The translations under genes and the position numbers were made by a program. Below are positions 52,850 to 60,504 of a stretch of 64,000 nt of DNA, in pieces. Below the pieces are notes generated by a model, which did no database searches, was not told the DNA's origin, and worked only from the letters and a program-made list of their open reading frames with translations. The DNA is from Bacteroidales bacterium. Lineage in GTDB: Bacteria; Bacteroidota; Bacteroidia; Bacteroidales; Muribaculaceae. The stretch covers positions 63,012 through 127,011 of the forward strand of contig JAJBUG010000061.1 of assembly GCA_020860515.1 (NCBI GenBank). The letters are read 5' to 3'. The stretch's first letter is position 1. The number at the start of each line of letters is the position of its first letter.

Positions 52850-53368
52850 TCATTTAGCCAAGGAAACCACAGTATTGTTATACGTAAAATAAAAAAGTTG
52901 AAAAGTGGAATTGCCCACCATGGCGCTCTCCCAGGAATGGTCAATTGCTATTTCTGGACCAGTGAGCAGGCGAATCCCAGCAGCCTTGTACACAGCTTCC
53001 TTTACTGTCCAAGCCCGCAGCAAATCTTCCTTATCGACAATCCATTCCAGCTCCTTTGGGTTCAGAAATCGAGTCTTCACTCGCTCCAAGGCGGAGCGAT
53101 ATTCCTCAGCGTCAATGCCAATAGGCTGTGAGCTTTTAAGATTGACGGCCACGATGGCAAGCCGTTGGCTATGAGTAATGGATATTGGTATGTTGGCAAT
53201 GATTGGTGCACCATCAGCATTATGGCATAGTTCCATAGGATAAGGAAATAGGGCTTTGAGGATTTCTTGCACCGCTTCGCGTTCGCGCTGACGGCGCTTC
53301 AGCGGTGTGCCTGACGGAATCTCAATAATCCCAATCTTTATGTCGGCTATTTCCTTGATTGCCACCAT
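52850..53368 (-). CDS. 4'-phosphopantetheinyl transferase
   Basis: 172 residues of the Sfp/AcpT superfamily. Metal and CoA motifs: PISITHSQRLAIVAV, IGIDAEEYRS and LLRAWTVKEAVYKAAG (the WxxKEA motif). It transfers phosphopantetheine from CoA to a carrier-protein serine. It is short for a two-half Sfp enzyme but complete for the Bacteroidetes form. It follows gldE and gldD, its normal neighbours in this phylum. Confidence 0.9.
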   Translation of the reverse strand: MVAIKEIADIKIGIIEIPSGTPLKRRQREREAVQEILKALFPYPMELCHNADGAPIIANIPISITHSQRLAIVAVNLKSSQPIGIDAEEYRSALERVKTRFLNPKELEWIVDKEDLLRAWTVKEAVYKAAGIRLLTGPEIAIDHSWESAMVGNSTFQLFYFTYNNTVVSLAK

Positions 53369-53396
53369 AATAATTGTATATTAATAATTGTATATT
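53369..53396. repeat. Tandem 14-bp duplication
   Basis: AATAATTGTATATT is repeated twice in direct tandem immediately upstream of the phosphopantetheinyl transferase start. Confidence 0.85.
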
Positions 53397-53411
53397 CAAA
53401 AATTACCTTAG

Positions 53412-53984
53412 TCAGTTGCCAAGGTTGAGCAGTGAATAGCGCACATCCCGAGTAAGCACCTCGATGACTGGAGCCACCGAATCAGCGTTGGTCGCTTTTT
53501 CTAAGAAAGCGGTACCCGACACCATCCAATTGGTGTCCATAGCCAAGAACTTCACTGGGGTGGTGAAGGCATGAGGGGCGTACACTGTCCAGATATTCAC
53601 CCCATTTGGATTGAGATATTCTTCGGTGCGCAGATCCGAGGCGTTGCCAAGGTCGAGATGCATTCGCTCAAGGCGATTCTCTACCAATGCAGTGGCATCG
53701 CGGTCGGCAAGCGGAGTGAAGGTGTAATAGATGCGGGCACGGTATCGAGGATAAGTGACTGTGGCCCAATAGCTGCCATCGTCCTTGCGCTCAAGGTCGA
53801 ATCGTGCACAGGCATTGGTGGATAACTCAAGAGGAGTTTCCAAATGCCGATTATATTGAGCCGGATATTGGTCGATCCGATAGAACGCCTCCCTGCGTGG
53901 CACAGCCGCATCCTGCGGCTTGCCACAACCTAAAATAATTAATAATGAAAAATTAATAATGAATAATAAACAATACTTTTCCAT
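53412..53984 (-). CDS. gldD: GldD-family lipoprotein
   Basis: 190 residues with lipobox LLIILGC (Cys20). The sequence PRREAFYRIDQYPAQYNR, SYWATVTYPRYRARIYYTF and ENRLERMHLDLG matches GldD, required for gliding and secretion in Flavobacterium and kept in gut Bacteroidales. Its ATG overlaps the gldE stop by one base (TAATG), showing coupling. Lies in gldE-gldD-phosphopantetheinyl transferase order. Confidence 0.92.
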   Translation of the reverse strand: MEKYCLLFIINFSLLIILGCGKPQDAAVPRREAFYRIDQYPAQYNRHLETPLELSTNACARFDLERKDDGSYWATVTYPRYRARIYYTFTPLADRDATALVENRLERMHLDLGNASDLRTEEYLNPNGVNIWTVYAPHAFTTPVKFLAMDTNWMVSGTAFLEKATNADSVAPVIEVLTRDVRYSLLNLGN

Positions 53985-55315
53985 TATTCATTGCTTTTTA
54001 TGTTTACGCGCACTGCCATGATGCGATGACCTGAGACTTTCAGCACCAGGAAGCGGCAGCGTCCGTAGCTTAGCGGCTCTTTTTCTTTGGGGAAGTCGCC
54101 CTTGATTTCCAACAGCATCCCAGCCAGGGTCTCTGCCTCCTCGGCTACATCTTTGTAGTCGTCCTCGTCAAGGCCAGTGATGCGGAAGAAGTCGTTGAGT
54201 GGTGTGCGCCCGTCGAAATTGTATGTGTCGGGCGAAAGGCGGGTGTAGTATTTGTCCTCCTCGTCGTATTCGTCGTTGATATCACCCACGATTTCCTCAA
54301 GCACGTCCTCAAGGGTTACAACTCCTTGGGTGCCACCATATTCGTCGATTACTATGGCTATGTGCTGCTTCAGCTTGCGGAAGTCCTCAAGCAAATCGTC
54401 GATTTGTCGGCTTTCTGGCACATAATAGGGCTTGCGCAGCAGGGTGCGCCAATCGAAATCGCCAAGCTCTTTGCCTATGTAGGGCAGCAGGTCGCGGCTG
54501 TAAAGAATGCCCTTGATGTTGTCCATTGTCTCCTCGTACACAGGCATTCGCGAGAAGCCTTTGTCGATGACAATCTGCATCACCTCGTCGAATGTGGCCT
54601 CGGTGTCGATGCCTACAATTTCCACGCGCGGTGTCATTACCTCGCTGGCAGTGGTGTCGCCAAATTTCAAGATGCCTTCGAGCATCTGCTTGTCGTCCTT
54701 TGCAGTCACATTGGTCACATCGAGGGCATCGCTAAGCTCGTCGGTAGTAATGCTTTCCTTTTTGGTCACCACCTTGTTGACGATAGTTGTGCTTTTCACC
54801 AACATGCTGGAGATGGGATAGAAGAGCTTCATAAAGAAATTGATGCCTCCTACAGCGAAGCGAGCCCACTTTATGGGATAATTGGTAGCATACAGCTTGG
54901 GCAGAATCTCTCCAAAAAGCAAGATTAAGAAGGTCAGGATAACGGTCTGCAGCACGAAGCTGGCCCAGGCCGGCATGTCGGTGAACAGCGGGCCAAGGGC
55001 AAAATTGGTGAGCACAACAATGGTCACATTCACCAAGTTGTTGGCAACAAGAATGGTAGCGAGCAATCGCTCGGGCACACTGAGATATCGCTTGATGGCC
55101 ACGACGCGGCGGTCGTCCTCGTCCATGTCGTCAAGCTGGCTCTGCGTAATAGAGAAATATGCGATTTCACTGCCCGAGATGAATCCCGACAGTATCAGCG
55201 CCAGCAATGCAATGCACAGCGCTACGATTTGGGAAGCTCCGAATGAAGTGATTGGCTCTATAGCCAGGAGGGCGCTGCACAATTGTTCGGCAGCCGGTAA
55301 AGGGTCAGTATCCAA
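53984..55315 (-). CDS. gldE: GldE: CNNM/CBS-domain transporter-like protein
   Basis: 443 residues from a TTG start at 55315. No ATG or GTG is in frame between the upstream stop and the first membrane helix, so TTG is the only good start. DUF21/CNNM domain with four hydrophobic segments (about 30-200), a CBS pair (VMTPRVEIVGIDTE ... DEYGGTQGVVTLEDVLEEIVGDI, about 215-340) and a CorC/HlyC C-terminal domain (about 350-440). It is related to Mg/Co efflux proteins and supports GldD. Promoter at 55373-55403. Confidence 0.92.
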   Translation of the reverse strand: MDTDPLPAAEQLCSALLAIEPITSFGASQIVALCIALLALILSGFISGSEIAYFSITQSQLDDMDEDDRRVVAIKRYLSVPERLLATILVANNLVNVTIVVLTNFALGPLFTDMPAWASFVLQTVILTFLILLFGEILPKLYATNYPIKWARFAVGGINFFMKLFYPISSMLVKSTTIVNKVVTKKESITTDELSDALDVTNVTAKDDKQMLEGILKFGDTTASEVMTPRVEIVGIDTEATFDEVMQIVIDKGFSRMPVYEETMDNIKGILYSRDLLPYIGKELGDFDWRTLLRKPYYVPESRQIDDLLEDFRKLKQHIAIVIDEYGGTQGVVTLEDVLEEIVGDINDEYDEEDKYYTRLSPDTYNFDGRTPLNDFFRITGLDEDDYKDVAEEAETLAGMLLEIKGDFPKEKEPLSYGRCRFLVLKVSGHRIMAVRVNIKSNE

Positions 55316-55372
55316 GATGTTCTTTGTTAGTTCAACATAGTGTCAGTCAACCTTGCGGCGACTAACAAAGTG

Positions 55373-55403
55373 CAAATATACACATTTTCCACCAATTGAC
55401 AAA
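55373..55403 (-). promoter_or_regulatory. Promoter of gldE-gldD operon
   Basis: Minus strand: TTTG (55400-55403), 19-nt spacer, TATATTTG (55373-55380). Exact consensus. Confidence 0.8.
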
Positions 55404-55409
55404 ATAATT

Positions 55410-56648
55410 CTACAATATCGAGAGCAAGAGCAGCAGGGCCTCGGTGGTGGCGCGGTCGATGATGCGATGGCGGCTGCCAGGCAAATGGAGCAAGCGGCTT
55501 TCGAGCCGGTCGTTGCAGCGGGCAGCAATCCACACTGTGCCCACGGGCTTGTCGGGGGTGCCACCGCCGGGGCCAGCTATGCCGCTGGTGGCTACTGCGC
55601 AGTCGGTGCTTATCACTCGCGCGGCACCCTCGGCCATCTGGCGCACCACTGGTTCGCTTACGGCTCCATGCTGTTCCAAATCGGCCAGTCGCACACCAAG
55701 TACTCGATGCTTCACATCATTGCTGTAGCTGATTACCGACCCCATATATACCTCGCTTGCCCCTGCAATCTCCGTAACTGTATGGGCTATATTCCCCCCA
55801 GTGCAGCTCTCGGCAGTGGCGAGCGTGAGGTGTCGGTCGCGCAGTTTGCTTAGCAGAATTTCAGCTGGGGTGGCTTCGCCATCGTAAAGCAGATTTTCAC
55901 CCACCAATTGGCAGAGGCTGGTGCATAGCACCCCATACTCGCGCTTGCCAAGCTCATCTCCCTTTTTGAAGGTGCCGTCAAGGCGCAGACGAATGTAGCC
56001 TGGCACTGGCAGATAGGCCAGATGCACATTTTCGGGCAGGTTTTCCTCGAATGCAGTAAGCCGCTCGGCAAGTGCCGATTCGGTGATGCGGCTTACAAGC
56101 AGGGTATGGTGGAGAAATTCCTTGTCGCTATTGAAATGTTCGCAAATGTCTTTCACCACCTCGCGCTCGAGCATCCCTACGGTTTCAAATGGCACCCCTG
56201 GCATGGATATCAGCACCTTGCCGTCGCGCTCAAACCACATGATGGGAGCCGTGCCAAGCTGATTTTGGATTATTCGGCATCCATTGGGCACCCAAGCTTG
56301 GTCCTTGGTCAGCGGGTTTAGTTCGAGACCGCGCTTGCTGAATACTTCCTCGATGTTTTCAAGCACGCGGTTATCGTAGATCATTTCCATGCCAAAGAGT
56401 TCGGCCAGGGTCTTTTTGGTGATATCGTCCTTAGTGGGGCCCAGACCCCCTGTGGTGATTACAAGGTCGCTCTGACGCAGTGCGCGCTCTACGGCGGTGC
56501 GGATGGCATCAGCATTGTCATCTACAGTGATAACTTCGATTACTTCCCAGCCCTTGGGGCCCAAGGCGCGAGCTATTTCGCCTGAGTTGGTGTCAGTGAC
56601 CTGGCCCAGCAAGATCTCAGCCCCTATAATTATTATGGTAAGTTTCAT
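55410..56648 (-). CDS. cinA: CinA-family protein, nicotinamide-nucleotide amidase type
   Basis: 412 residues: N-terminal MoCF-biosynthesis-like domain (IIGAEILLGQVTDTNSGEIA, TTGGLGPTKDDITKKTLAE, MPGVPFE) and C-terminal CinA deamidase domain (LATAESCTGGNIAHTVTEIAGAS, TSGIAGPGGGTPDKPVGTVWIA) with catalytic Ser-Lys/Thr region. It recycles NMN and may hydrolyse pyridine-nucleotide derivatives. 54 bp after tsaD, in the same direction. Its leader holds degenerate TTTAAATC repeats. Confidence 0.93.
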   Translation of the reverse strand: MKLTIIIIGAEILLGQVTDTNSGEIARALGPKGWEVIEVITVDDNADAIRTAVERALRQSDLVITTGGLGPTKDDITKKTLAELFGMEMIYDNRVLENIEEVFSKRGLELNPLTKDQAWVPNGCRIIQNQLGTAPIMWFERDGKVLISMPGVPFETVGMLEREVVKDICEHFNSDKEFLHHTLLVSRITESALAERLTAFEENLPENVHLAYLPVPGYIRLRLDGTFKKGDELGKREYGVLCTSLCQLVGENLLYDGEATPAEILLSKLRDRHLTLATAESCTGGNIAHTVTEIAGASEVYMGSVISYSNDVKHRVLGVRLADLEQHGAVSEPVVRQMAEGAARVISTDCAVATSGIAGPGGGTPDKPVGTVWIAARCNDRLESRLLHLPGSRHRIIDRATTEALLLLLSIL

Positions 56649-56702
56649 CCTAAATCCTTAAATCTAAATCTTTAAATCCAAAAACCAAATCCTTAACCCT
56701 AA

Positions 56703-57731
56703 CTATACGTTAACTCGAGCGTAGGGCACTGCATCATACGCGCAGAAATCACGATCCAAGTATTTGAAATATCCAGCCATAGCCACCATCGCTGCATTGT
56801 CGGTGGTGAATACTCGGGGTGGAATGAAGGCTTGTATGCCGCGCTCAGCGCAGAAGTCAGCCACTGCTTGGCGCACGCCTGAGTTGGCGCTTACGCCTCC
56901 GCCTATGGCCAGCGATTTGATGCCGGTTTGGTCAACAGCCTTAGCCAGCTTGTCGAGGAGAATCTCAATAATGGTGCGTTGGAGCGAGGCGGCCAGGTCA
57001 GCTTTGTTCTTTTCTATAAAGTCAGGGTCAAGTTTCTTTTCATCGCGCAGGGTATAGAGGAAGCTGGTCTTCAGTCCACTGAAGCTGTAATCGAGGCCTG
57101 GAATATGCGGCTTGGCAAAATGGAAGCGCTTAGGATCGCCCTCGGCTGCAAGGCGGTCGATATGAGGACCGCCAGGGTAGGGAAGTCCCATCACCTTGGC
57201 GCACTTGTCGAAAGCTTCGCCAGCCGCATCATCAATAGTGCGTCCCAGGATTTCCATGTCGTTGTAATTCCGTACAAGTATAATCTGTGAGTTGCCTCCT
57301 GATATTAGCAGGCACATGTAGGGAAATTCCGGTACAATGTCATCGGACTTTTGCTTTACGAAATGGCTCAGCACGTGGCCATGCAGGTGATTGACTTCGA
57401 TGATGGGGATGCGCAGCCCAAGGCTCATGCCCTTGGCAAAGCTGGTGCCCACAAGGAGCGATCCTATAAGTCCTGGCCCGCGAGTGAAGGCTATTGCATC
57501 GAGATCGTGCTTGCTGATGCCAGCGCGCTTGATGGCTGTATCCACTACCGGCACGATGTTCTGCTGATGAGCGCGCGATGCCAATTCTGGCACCACTCCG
57601 CCATATTCCTCATGCACGCTCTGCGATGCGATTACATTGCTGAGAAGCAGTCCGTCGCGAATTACGGCTGCCGAGGTGTCGTCGCACGACGATTCTATTC
57701 CTAATATAGTAATTGGCTTGTCGCTTGTCAT
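56703..57731 (-). CDS. tsaD: tRNA N6-threonylcarbamoyladenosine transferase TsaD
   Basis: 342 residues from ATG 57731, which leaves the usual short run before ILGIESSCDDTSAA; a second in-frame ATG at 57752 is possible and lies in a CAAATTACAAATGAC repeat. Metal-binding HxxxH is NHLHGHVLS (His115, His119); DDAAGEAFDKCAKVMGLPYPGGPHID and GGGVSANSGVR are further family marks. It makes t6A37 on ANN-decoding tRNAs with TsaB/C/E. Essential in most bacteria. Confidence 0.95.
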   Translation of the reverse strand: MTSDKPITILGIESSCDDTSAAVIRDGLLLSNVIASQSVHEEYGGVVPELASRAHQQNIVPVVDTAIKRAGISKHDLDAIAFTRGPGLIGSLLVGTSFAKGMSLGLRIPIIEVNHLHGHVLSHFVKQKSDDIVPEFPYMCLLISGGNSQIILVRNYNDMEILGRTIDDAAGEAFDKCAKVMGLPYPGGPHIDRLAAEGDPKRFHFAKPHIPGLDYSFSGLKTSFLYTLRDEKKLDPDFIEKNKADLAASLQRTIIEILLDKLAKAVDQTGIKSLAIGGGVSANSGVRQAVADFCAERGIQAFIPPRVFTTDNAAMVAMAGYFKYLDRDFCAYDAVPYARVNV

Positions 57732-57759
57732 TTGTAATTTGCAATTTGTCATTTGTGAT
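57732..57759. repeat. CAAATTACAAATGAC-type repeat before tsaD
   Basis: The leader on the minus strand reads CAAATGACAAATTGCAAATTACAAATGAC in short overlapping units of about 7 bp, and contains two candidate ATG starts. A low-complexity repeat of this kind is frequent before genes in related bacteria. Confidence 0.4.
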
Positions 57760-58278
57760 TTAAAAACAGTAACCTATGCCTGCGCTTATGGCAAAGGTGC
57801 TGTAATGTGACATCAACAGGTATTTTGCCTCAAGCTTGAGCTTGAGCGTTGGCGAGGTCTTTATCTGAAAACCGCCGCCCATATTGAGGCCGAATTTTGT
57901 TGATCGAGTCGACACATCGTCGGTGTTGCCGGGTTCCATATCGTGGAGCGTCCACGACGAGTAATTGACGCCCATCAAGGGATAAAATTGGGCTGAATTA
58001 GGCCCTAAGCGAATAGGAAAGTGGAAGTTGGCATCTACAGTGAATGCGTCTTCGTCCTGATGGCGAAACACACAGCCCACCTCAGGCGCAATGCGCAGGA
58101 AATCGGTGAGGCCGTACTGAAAGAAAAGACCTGCTGTGCCTGAATTGTTGGTGCTGGTGTAACCGGCCTGTGCGCCAAATGTAGCCTCGCCTTTTTGGGC
58201 ATAGGCTGCAACCGACGCTATAAGCATTGCCAGGACTGTCACCAACAGCCGGCCTATGCTAAGGTGCGAAGATGCCAT
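57760..58278 (-). CDS. Small outer-membrane beta-barrel protein
   Basis: 172 residues with a signal peptide (GRLLVTVLAMLIASVAAYA/Q). The mature chain begins KGEATFGAQAGYTSTNNSGTAGLFFQYGLTDFLRIAPEVGCVF and shows eight amphipathic strands ending AISAGIGYCF, with terminal Phe as in OmpA-like/porin-family barrels. No function is recognisable. It lies just before tsaD in direction, with its own -7 element at 58316-58323. Confidence 0.83.
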   Translation of the reverse strand: MASSHLSIGRLLVTVLAMLIASVAAYAQKGEATFGAQAGYTSTNNSGTAGLFFQYGLTDFLRIAPEVGCVFRHQDEDAFTVDANFHFPIRLGPNSAQFYPLMGVNYSSWTLHDMEPGNTDDVSTRSTKFGLNMGGGFQIKTSPTLKLKLEAKYLLMSHYSTFAISAGIGYCF

Positions 58279-58315
58279 AATTTCCTTTTTCGTATTGGTT
58301 CTTTCTTTAAAAACG

Positions 58316-58323
58316 CAAAATTA
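58316..58323 (-). promoter_or_regulatory. -7 element of barrel protein promoter
   Basis: Minus strand TAATTTTG, about 38 nt before the ATG at 58278; no clear -33. Confidence 0.45.
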
Positions 58324-58405
58324 CAAAAAAGTTTTTATTATTCATTAATTTTACTTGTCAATCTTAAGTATAATACCGAATTAAATTTAAACTATTCTTA
58401 TCCTT

Positions 58406-58506
58406 GAATCCCGTAGGGATTCTTTCAATTAGTCTATTGGTATTCTCCCTTCCCCCCAACCCCGTAGGGGTTGTTAAGTTATTGAGAAACAACCCCTACA
58501 GGGTTG
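58406..58506. repeat. Cluster of small palindromic repeats
   Basis: GAATCCC-GTA-GGGATTC (58406-58422, followed by TTTC as in the 3122 and 3236 copies), CAACCCC-GTA-GGGGTTG (58457-58473) and CAACCC-CTACA-GGGTTG (58490-58506) lie within 100 bp between two minus-strand genes. The surrounding gap (58279-58573) has no coding frame. Confidence 0.75.
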
Positions 58507-58573
58507 GCAAATACAATATTATAATTTAATTTTAATCTGAATATTTACTTACCCTATCTGAAAACTAAAAGCT

Positions 58574-59353
58574 TTAGTTTTTTAGGGTGTAGCCAGGGCA
58601 TAGGTATTGGCCCTTGCCCTCGGTGGCCTTGCCATAAGCCACTGCATGGTTGGGGCAGCATTGGTAGCAGCGCGTGCACATGGTGCAGTTGTCGCCCCAC
58701 TTAGGTTGCTTATCCTCCATCGAGATGTTGGCTAACGGACAATTGCGGCTGCATTTGCCACAACCCACACATGCCTCAGTCGCATGGAACCGCCGTGGGT
58801 TGCACATAAAACGCTGAAACAGCGGATACAAAATCGAGGTTTTTACCCAGGGCCACGAGCCTCGCACCACATCGGTCACTTCCTTGTCATGGTCGATGGC
58901 TACAGAGATATCTTCAGCCCGGGCCTCGGCGGCTTCGAGCTTGTGCTGGGCCAGTTCTTCAGGATCTACATCGAAGCCCTTCATCATCGTATAGGTGTTG
59001 GGCATTTGCACTGAGAAGGCTCCTGCGTCGTGGAAACCGCGTTGACGCACCAACCGGCGCCATTGGCGATCGGCATAGCCAATGTCGTCGCCGCAGGTAG
59101 CAACCATGAAATGGCTCACCGGCTTGCGGCTCTCGATTTTGATTCTCCGCATTACCTTGACCATCTGCTTAGGCAGCCCCCATGCGTGGATGGGAAATAC
59201 CCAGATCACACGCCCGTCGGTGACATCAATCCTTACGCGCTCGGGCTCACTCATTTGCCCAGGAGCAAAGCGCATGACTTCGTCGCCCAGCATGTCTTGC
59301 AGTATGTCAGCAATGCGGCGGCTATTTCCGGTGCCAGAGAAACATATTATCAT
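58574..59353 (-). CDS. EFR1-type ferredoxin-flavodoxin fusion
   Basis: 259 residues: an N-terminal flavodoxin-like domain starting FSGTGNSRRIADIL (phosphate-binding loop) and a C-terminal pair of 4Fe-4S motifs, CVGCGKCSRNCP and CTMCTRCYQCCP. This is the architecture of EFR1-family ferrodoxins, electron carriers in anaerobes. The partner reductase is unknown. 12 bp before the Smr-domain gene in direction of transcription order (Smr gene upstream). Confidence 0.88.
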   Translation of the reverse strand: MIICFSGTGNSRRIADILQDMLGDEVMRFAPGQMSEPERVRIDVTDGRVIWVFPIHAWGLPKQMVKVMRRIKIESRKPVSHFMVATCGDDIGYADRQWRRLVRQRGFHDAGAFSVQMPNTYTMMKGFDVDPEELAQHKLEAAEARAEDISVAIDHDKEVTDVVRGSWPWVKTSILYPLFQRFMCNPRRFHATEACVGCGKCSRNCPLANISMEDKQPKWGDNCTMCTRCYQCCPNHAVAYGKATEGKGQYLCPGYTLKN

Positions 59354-59365
59354 CGGTCTATTGGT

Positions 59366-60265
59366 CTATTTTATCTTTACTTGCGTGGCTCCGAATCCAT
59401 ATTCTCTGAACGAAGCATCCTGCACATCATGATCCTTGTAGCGGTAGGCCAGCTCTTTGAGCAGGGCCTTGCGCAGCACTCCCTCGCCCTTGCCATGGAT
59501 AAACACGATTTTCTTGCCGTGGTTTTTGAGATTGGCATCCATTACCCGGCGGAAGGTGTCAATCTGCAGGTTGAGCATGTCGGCATTGCTCAGGCCTGCG
59601 GTGGTGTCAACTAATTCTGCTATATGCAGGTCCACTACCAATGGCTCTTCCTTTCGAGAGGGTGCCAGGGGCTTGCGATTTTCCTTTGGCTTGTCGGCCG
59701 ATGCCTTGCTGCGCATTTGACGCTCCAGCTCAGCGGGATCGATTTCTATCTGGCGCGCAGGCAGGTCATTCCGCACGATATTTAGGGCAATGACAGGCTC
59801 GTCGAAATATACGTTGGGTTGGAAACAGTGGAGCTTGAAAAATTTGGTGCTGTCGAGCTTGTGTTCCACACATGCCATAGCCTTGAGTTCGAACTCACGG
59901 TCGGGCTTGTAAGCGAAATATTGCACTGCGATGCGGTCCATCTTCGAGAGGTCTTCGCGGAGCACTTCGCCTAAATATTCTTGCATCCCCGGCTCGACAG
60001 TGCCAGCCCAGCGGGTGGTCCAGCCCTTCTGTTCGTTGCCTCGGGTTAGGTAAGCCACGCTTAGGGTGTAATTGGAATCGTTGACGAGGTAGGCGTCGAA
60101 GTTGGTTTGTGACAGGCGCTTCAAGTCTTCGGCTTCGTAAGCCAGCACTATGTTGAGCCGTTCGCCTTCGGCAGTCTCTACCCATGGCTCAAAGTCGGCT
60201 TTGGAAGCCTCTATCTTTGGTTCTTTGAGCTTTTGCTCAGCTTCTTTGGCTTTCTTGGCAGCCAT
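59366..60265 (-). CDS. C-terminal part of frameshifted DUF2027-Smr protein
   Basis: 299-residue frame. Starting from MAAKKAKEAEQK, it holds the middle DUF2027 domain (about 30-165, NIVLAYEAEDLKRLSQTNFDAYLVNDSNY) and a C-terminal Smr domain (about 210-299: VVDLHIAEL ... NHGKKIVFIHGKGEGVLRKALLKEL), with the family's DLH and HGKG motifs. Smr domains nick or bind nucleic acid. The missing N-terminus is encoded in the overlapping frame at 60237-60440; deleting one C from the C8 run rejoins them into about 357 residues. Confidence 0.85.
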   Translation of the reverse strand: MAAKKAKEAEQKLKEPKIEASKADFEPWVETAEGERLNIVLAYEAEDLKRLSQTNFDAYLVNDSNYTLSVAYLTRGNEQKGWTTRWAGTVEPGMQEYLGEVLREDLSKMDRIAVQYFAYKPDREFELKAMACVEHKLDSTKFFKLHCFQPNVYFDEPVIALNIVRNDLPARQIEIDPAELERQMRSKASADKPKENRKPLAPSRKEEPLVVDLHIAELVDTTAGLSNADMLNLQIDTFRRVMDANLKNHGKKIVFIHGKGEGVLRKALLKELAYRYKDHDVQDASFREYGFGATQVKIK

Positions 60266-60440
60266 GCCTACTGTCGGGGGGGGTAATGCCAGTGCCTGGC
60301 ATCACCACCACGCACTCGCGCAGCAGCACGGGAGTCTCAAATCCATCCTCATCTACGTAGGCCATCTGGCCATCAATGCGGACAATTTTACCCCCTCCAA
60401 CCGAGTTGAGGAATCTTACTGTATCTCCAATTTTTGCCAT
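60237..60440 (-). CDS. N-terminal part of frameshifted DUF2027-Smr protein
   Basis: 67-residue frame: MAKIGDTVRFLNSVGGGKIVRI, DGQMAYVDEDGFETPVLL and VVVMPGTGITPP form the conserved N-terminal SH3-like part of DUF2027 proteins. After the C8 run (G8 at 60276-60283 on the plus strand) the frame turns into an unrelated tail DSRHGCQESQRS and stops. With C7 it continues as ITPPTVGMAAKKAKE. -7 element TAACTTTG on the minus strand at 60461-60468. Confidence 0.75.
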   Translation of the reverse strand: MAKIGDTVRFLNSVGGGKIVRIDGQMAYVDEDGFETPVLLRECVVVMPGTGITPPDSRHGCQESQRS

Positions 60441-60460
60441 TTATGAAATTTTTATGCTAA

Positions 60461-60468
60461 CAAAGTTA
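60461..60468 (-). promoter_or_regulatory. -7 element of DUF2027-Smr gene
   Basis: Minus strand TAACTTTG, about 20 nt before the ATG at 60440. It lies within a 64-bp divergent promoter region shared with queA. Confidence 0.55.
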
Positions 60469-60488
60469 CTTATTAAAACAATATTTCG

Positions 60489-60496
60489 TAATTTTG
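60489..60496 (+). promoter_or_regulatory. -7 element abutting queA
   Basis: TAATTTTG ends 8 nt before the queA ATG at 60505, so the mRNA leader would be only a few bases. Confidence 0.55.
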
Positions 60497-60504
60497 TAAC
60501 CGAT

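Noticed and set aside
60376..60504. N-terminal extension of QueA
   Set aside because: It overlaps the opposite gene and both promoters; known QueA begins at the MTPKNLK Met.
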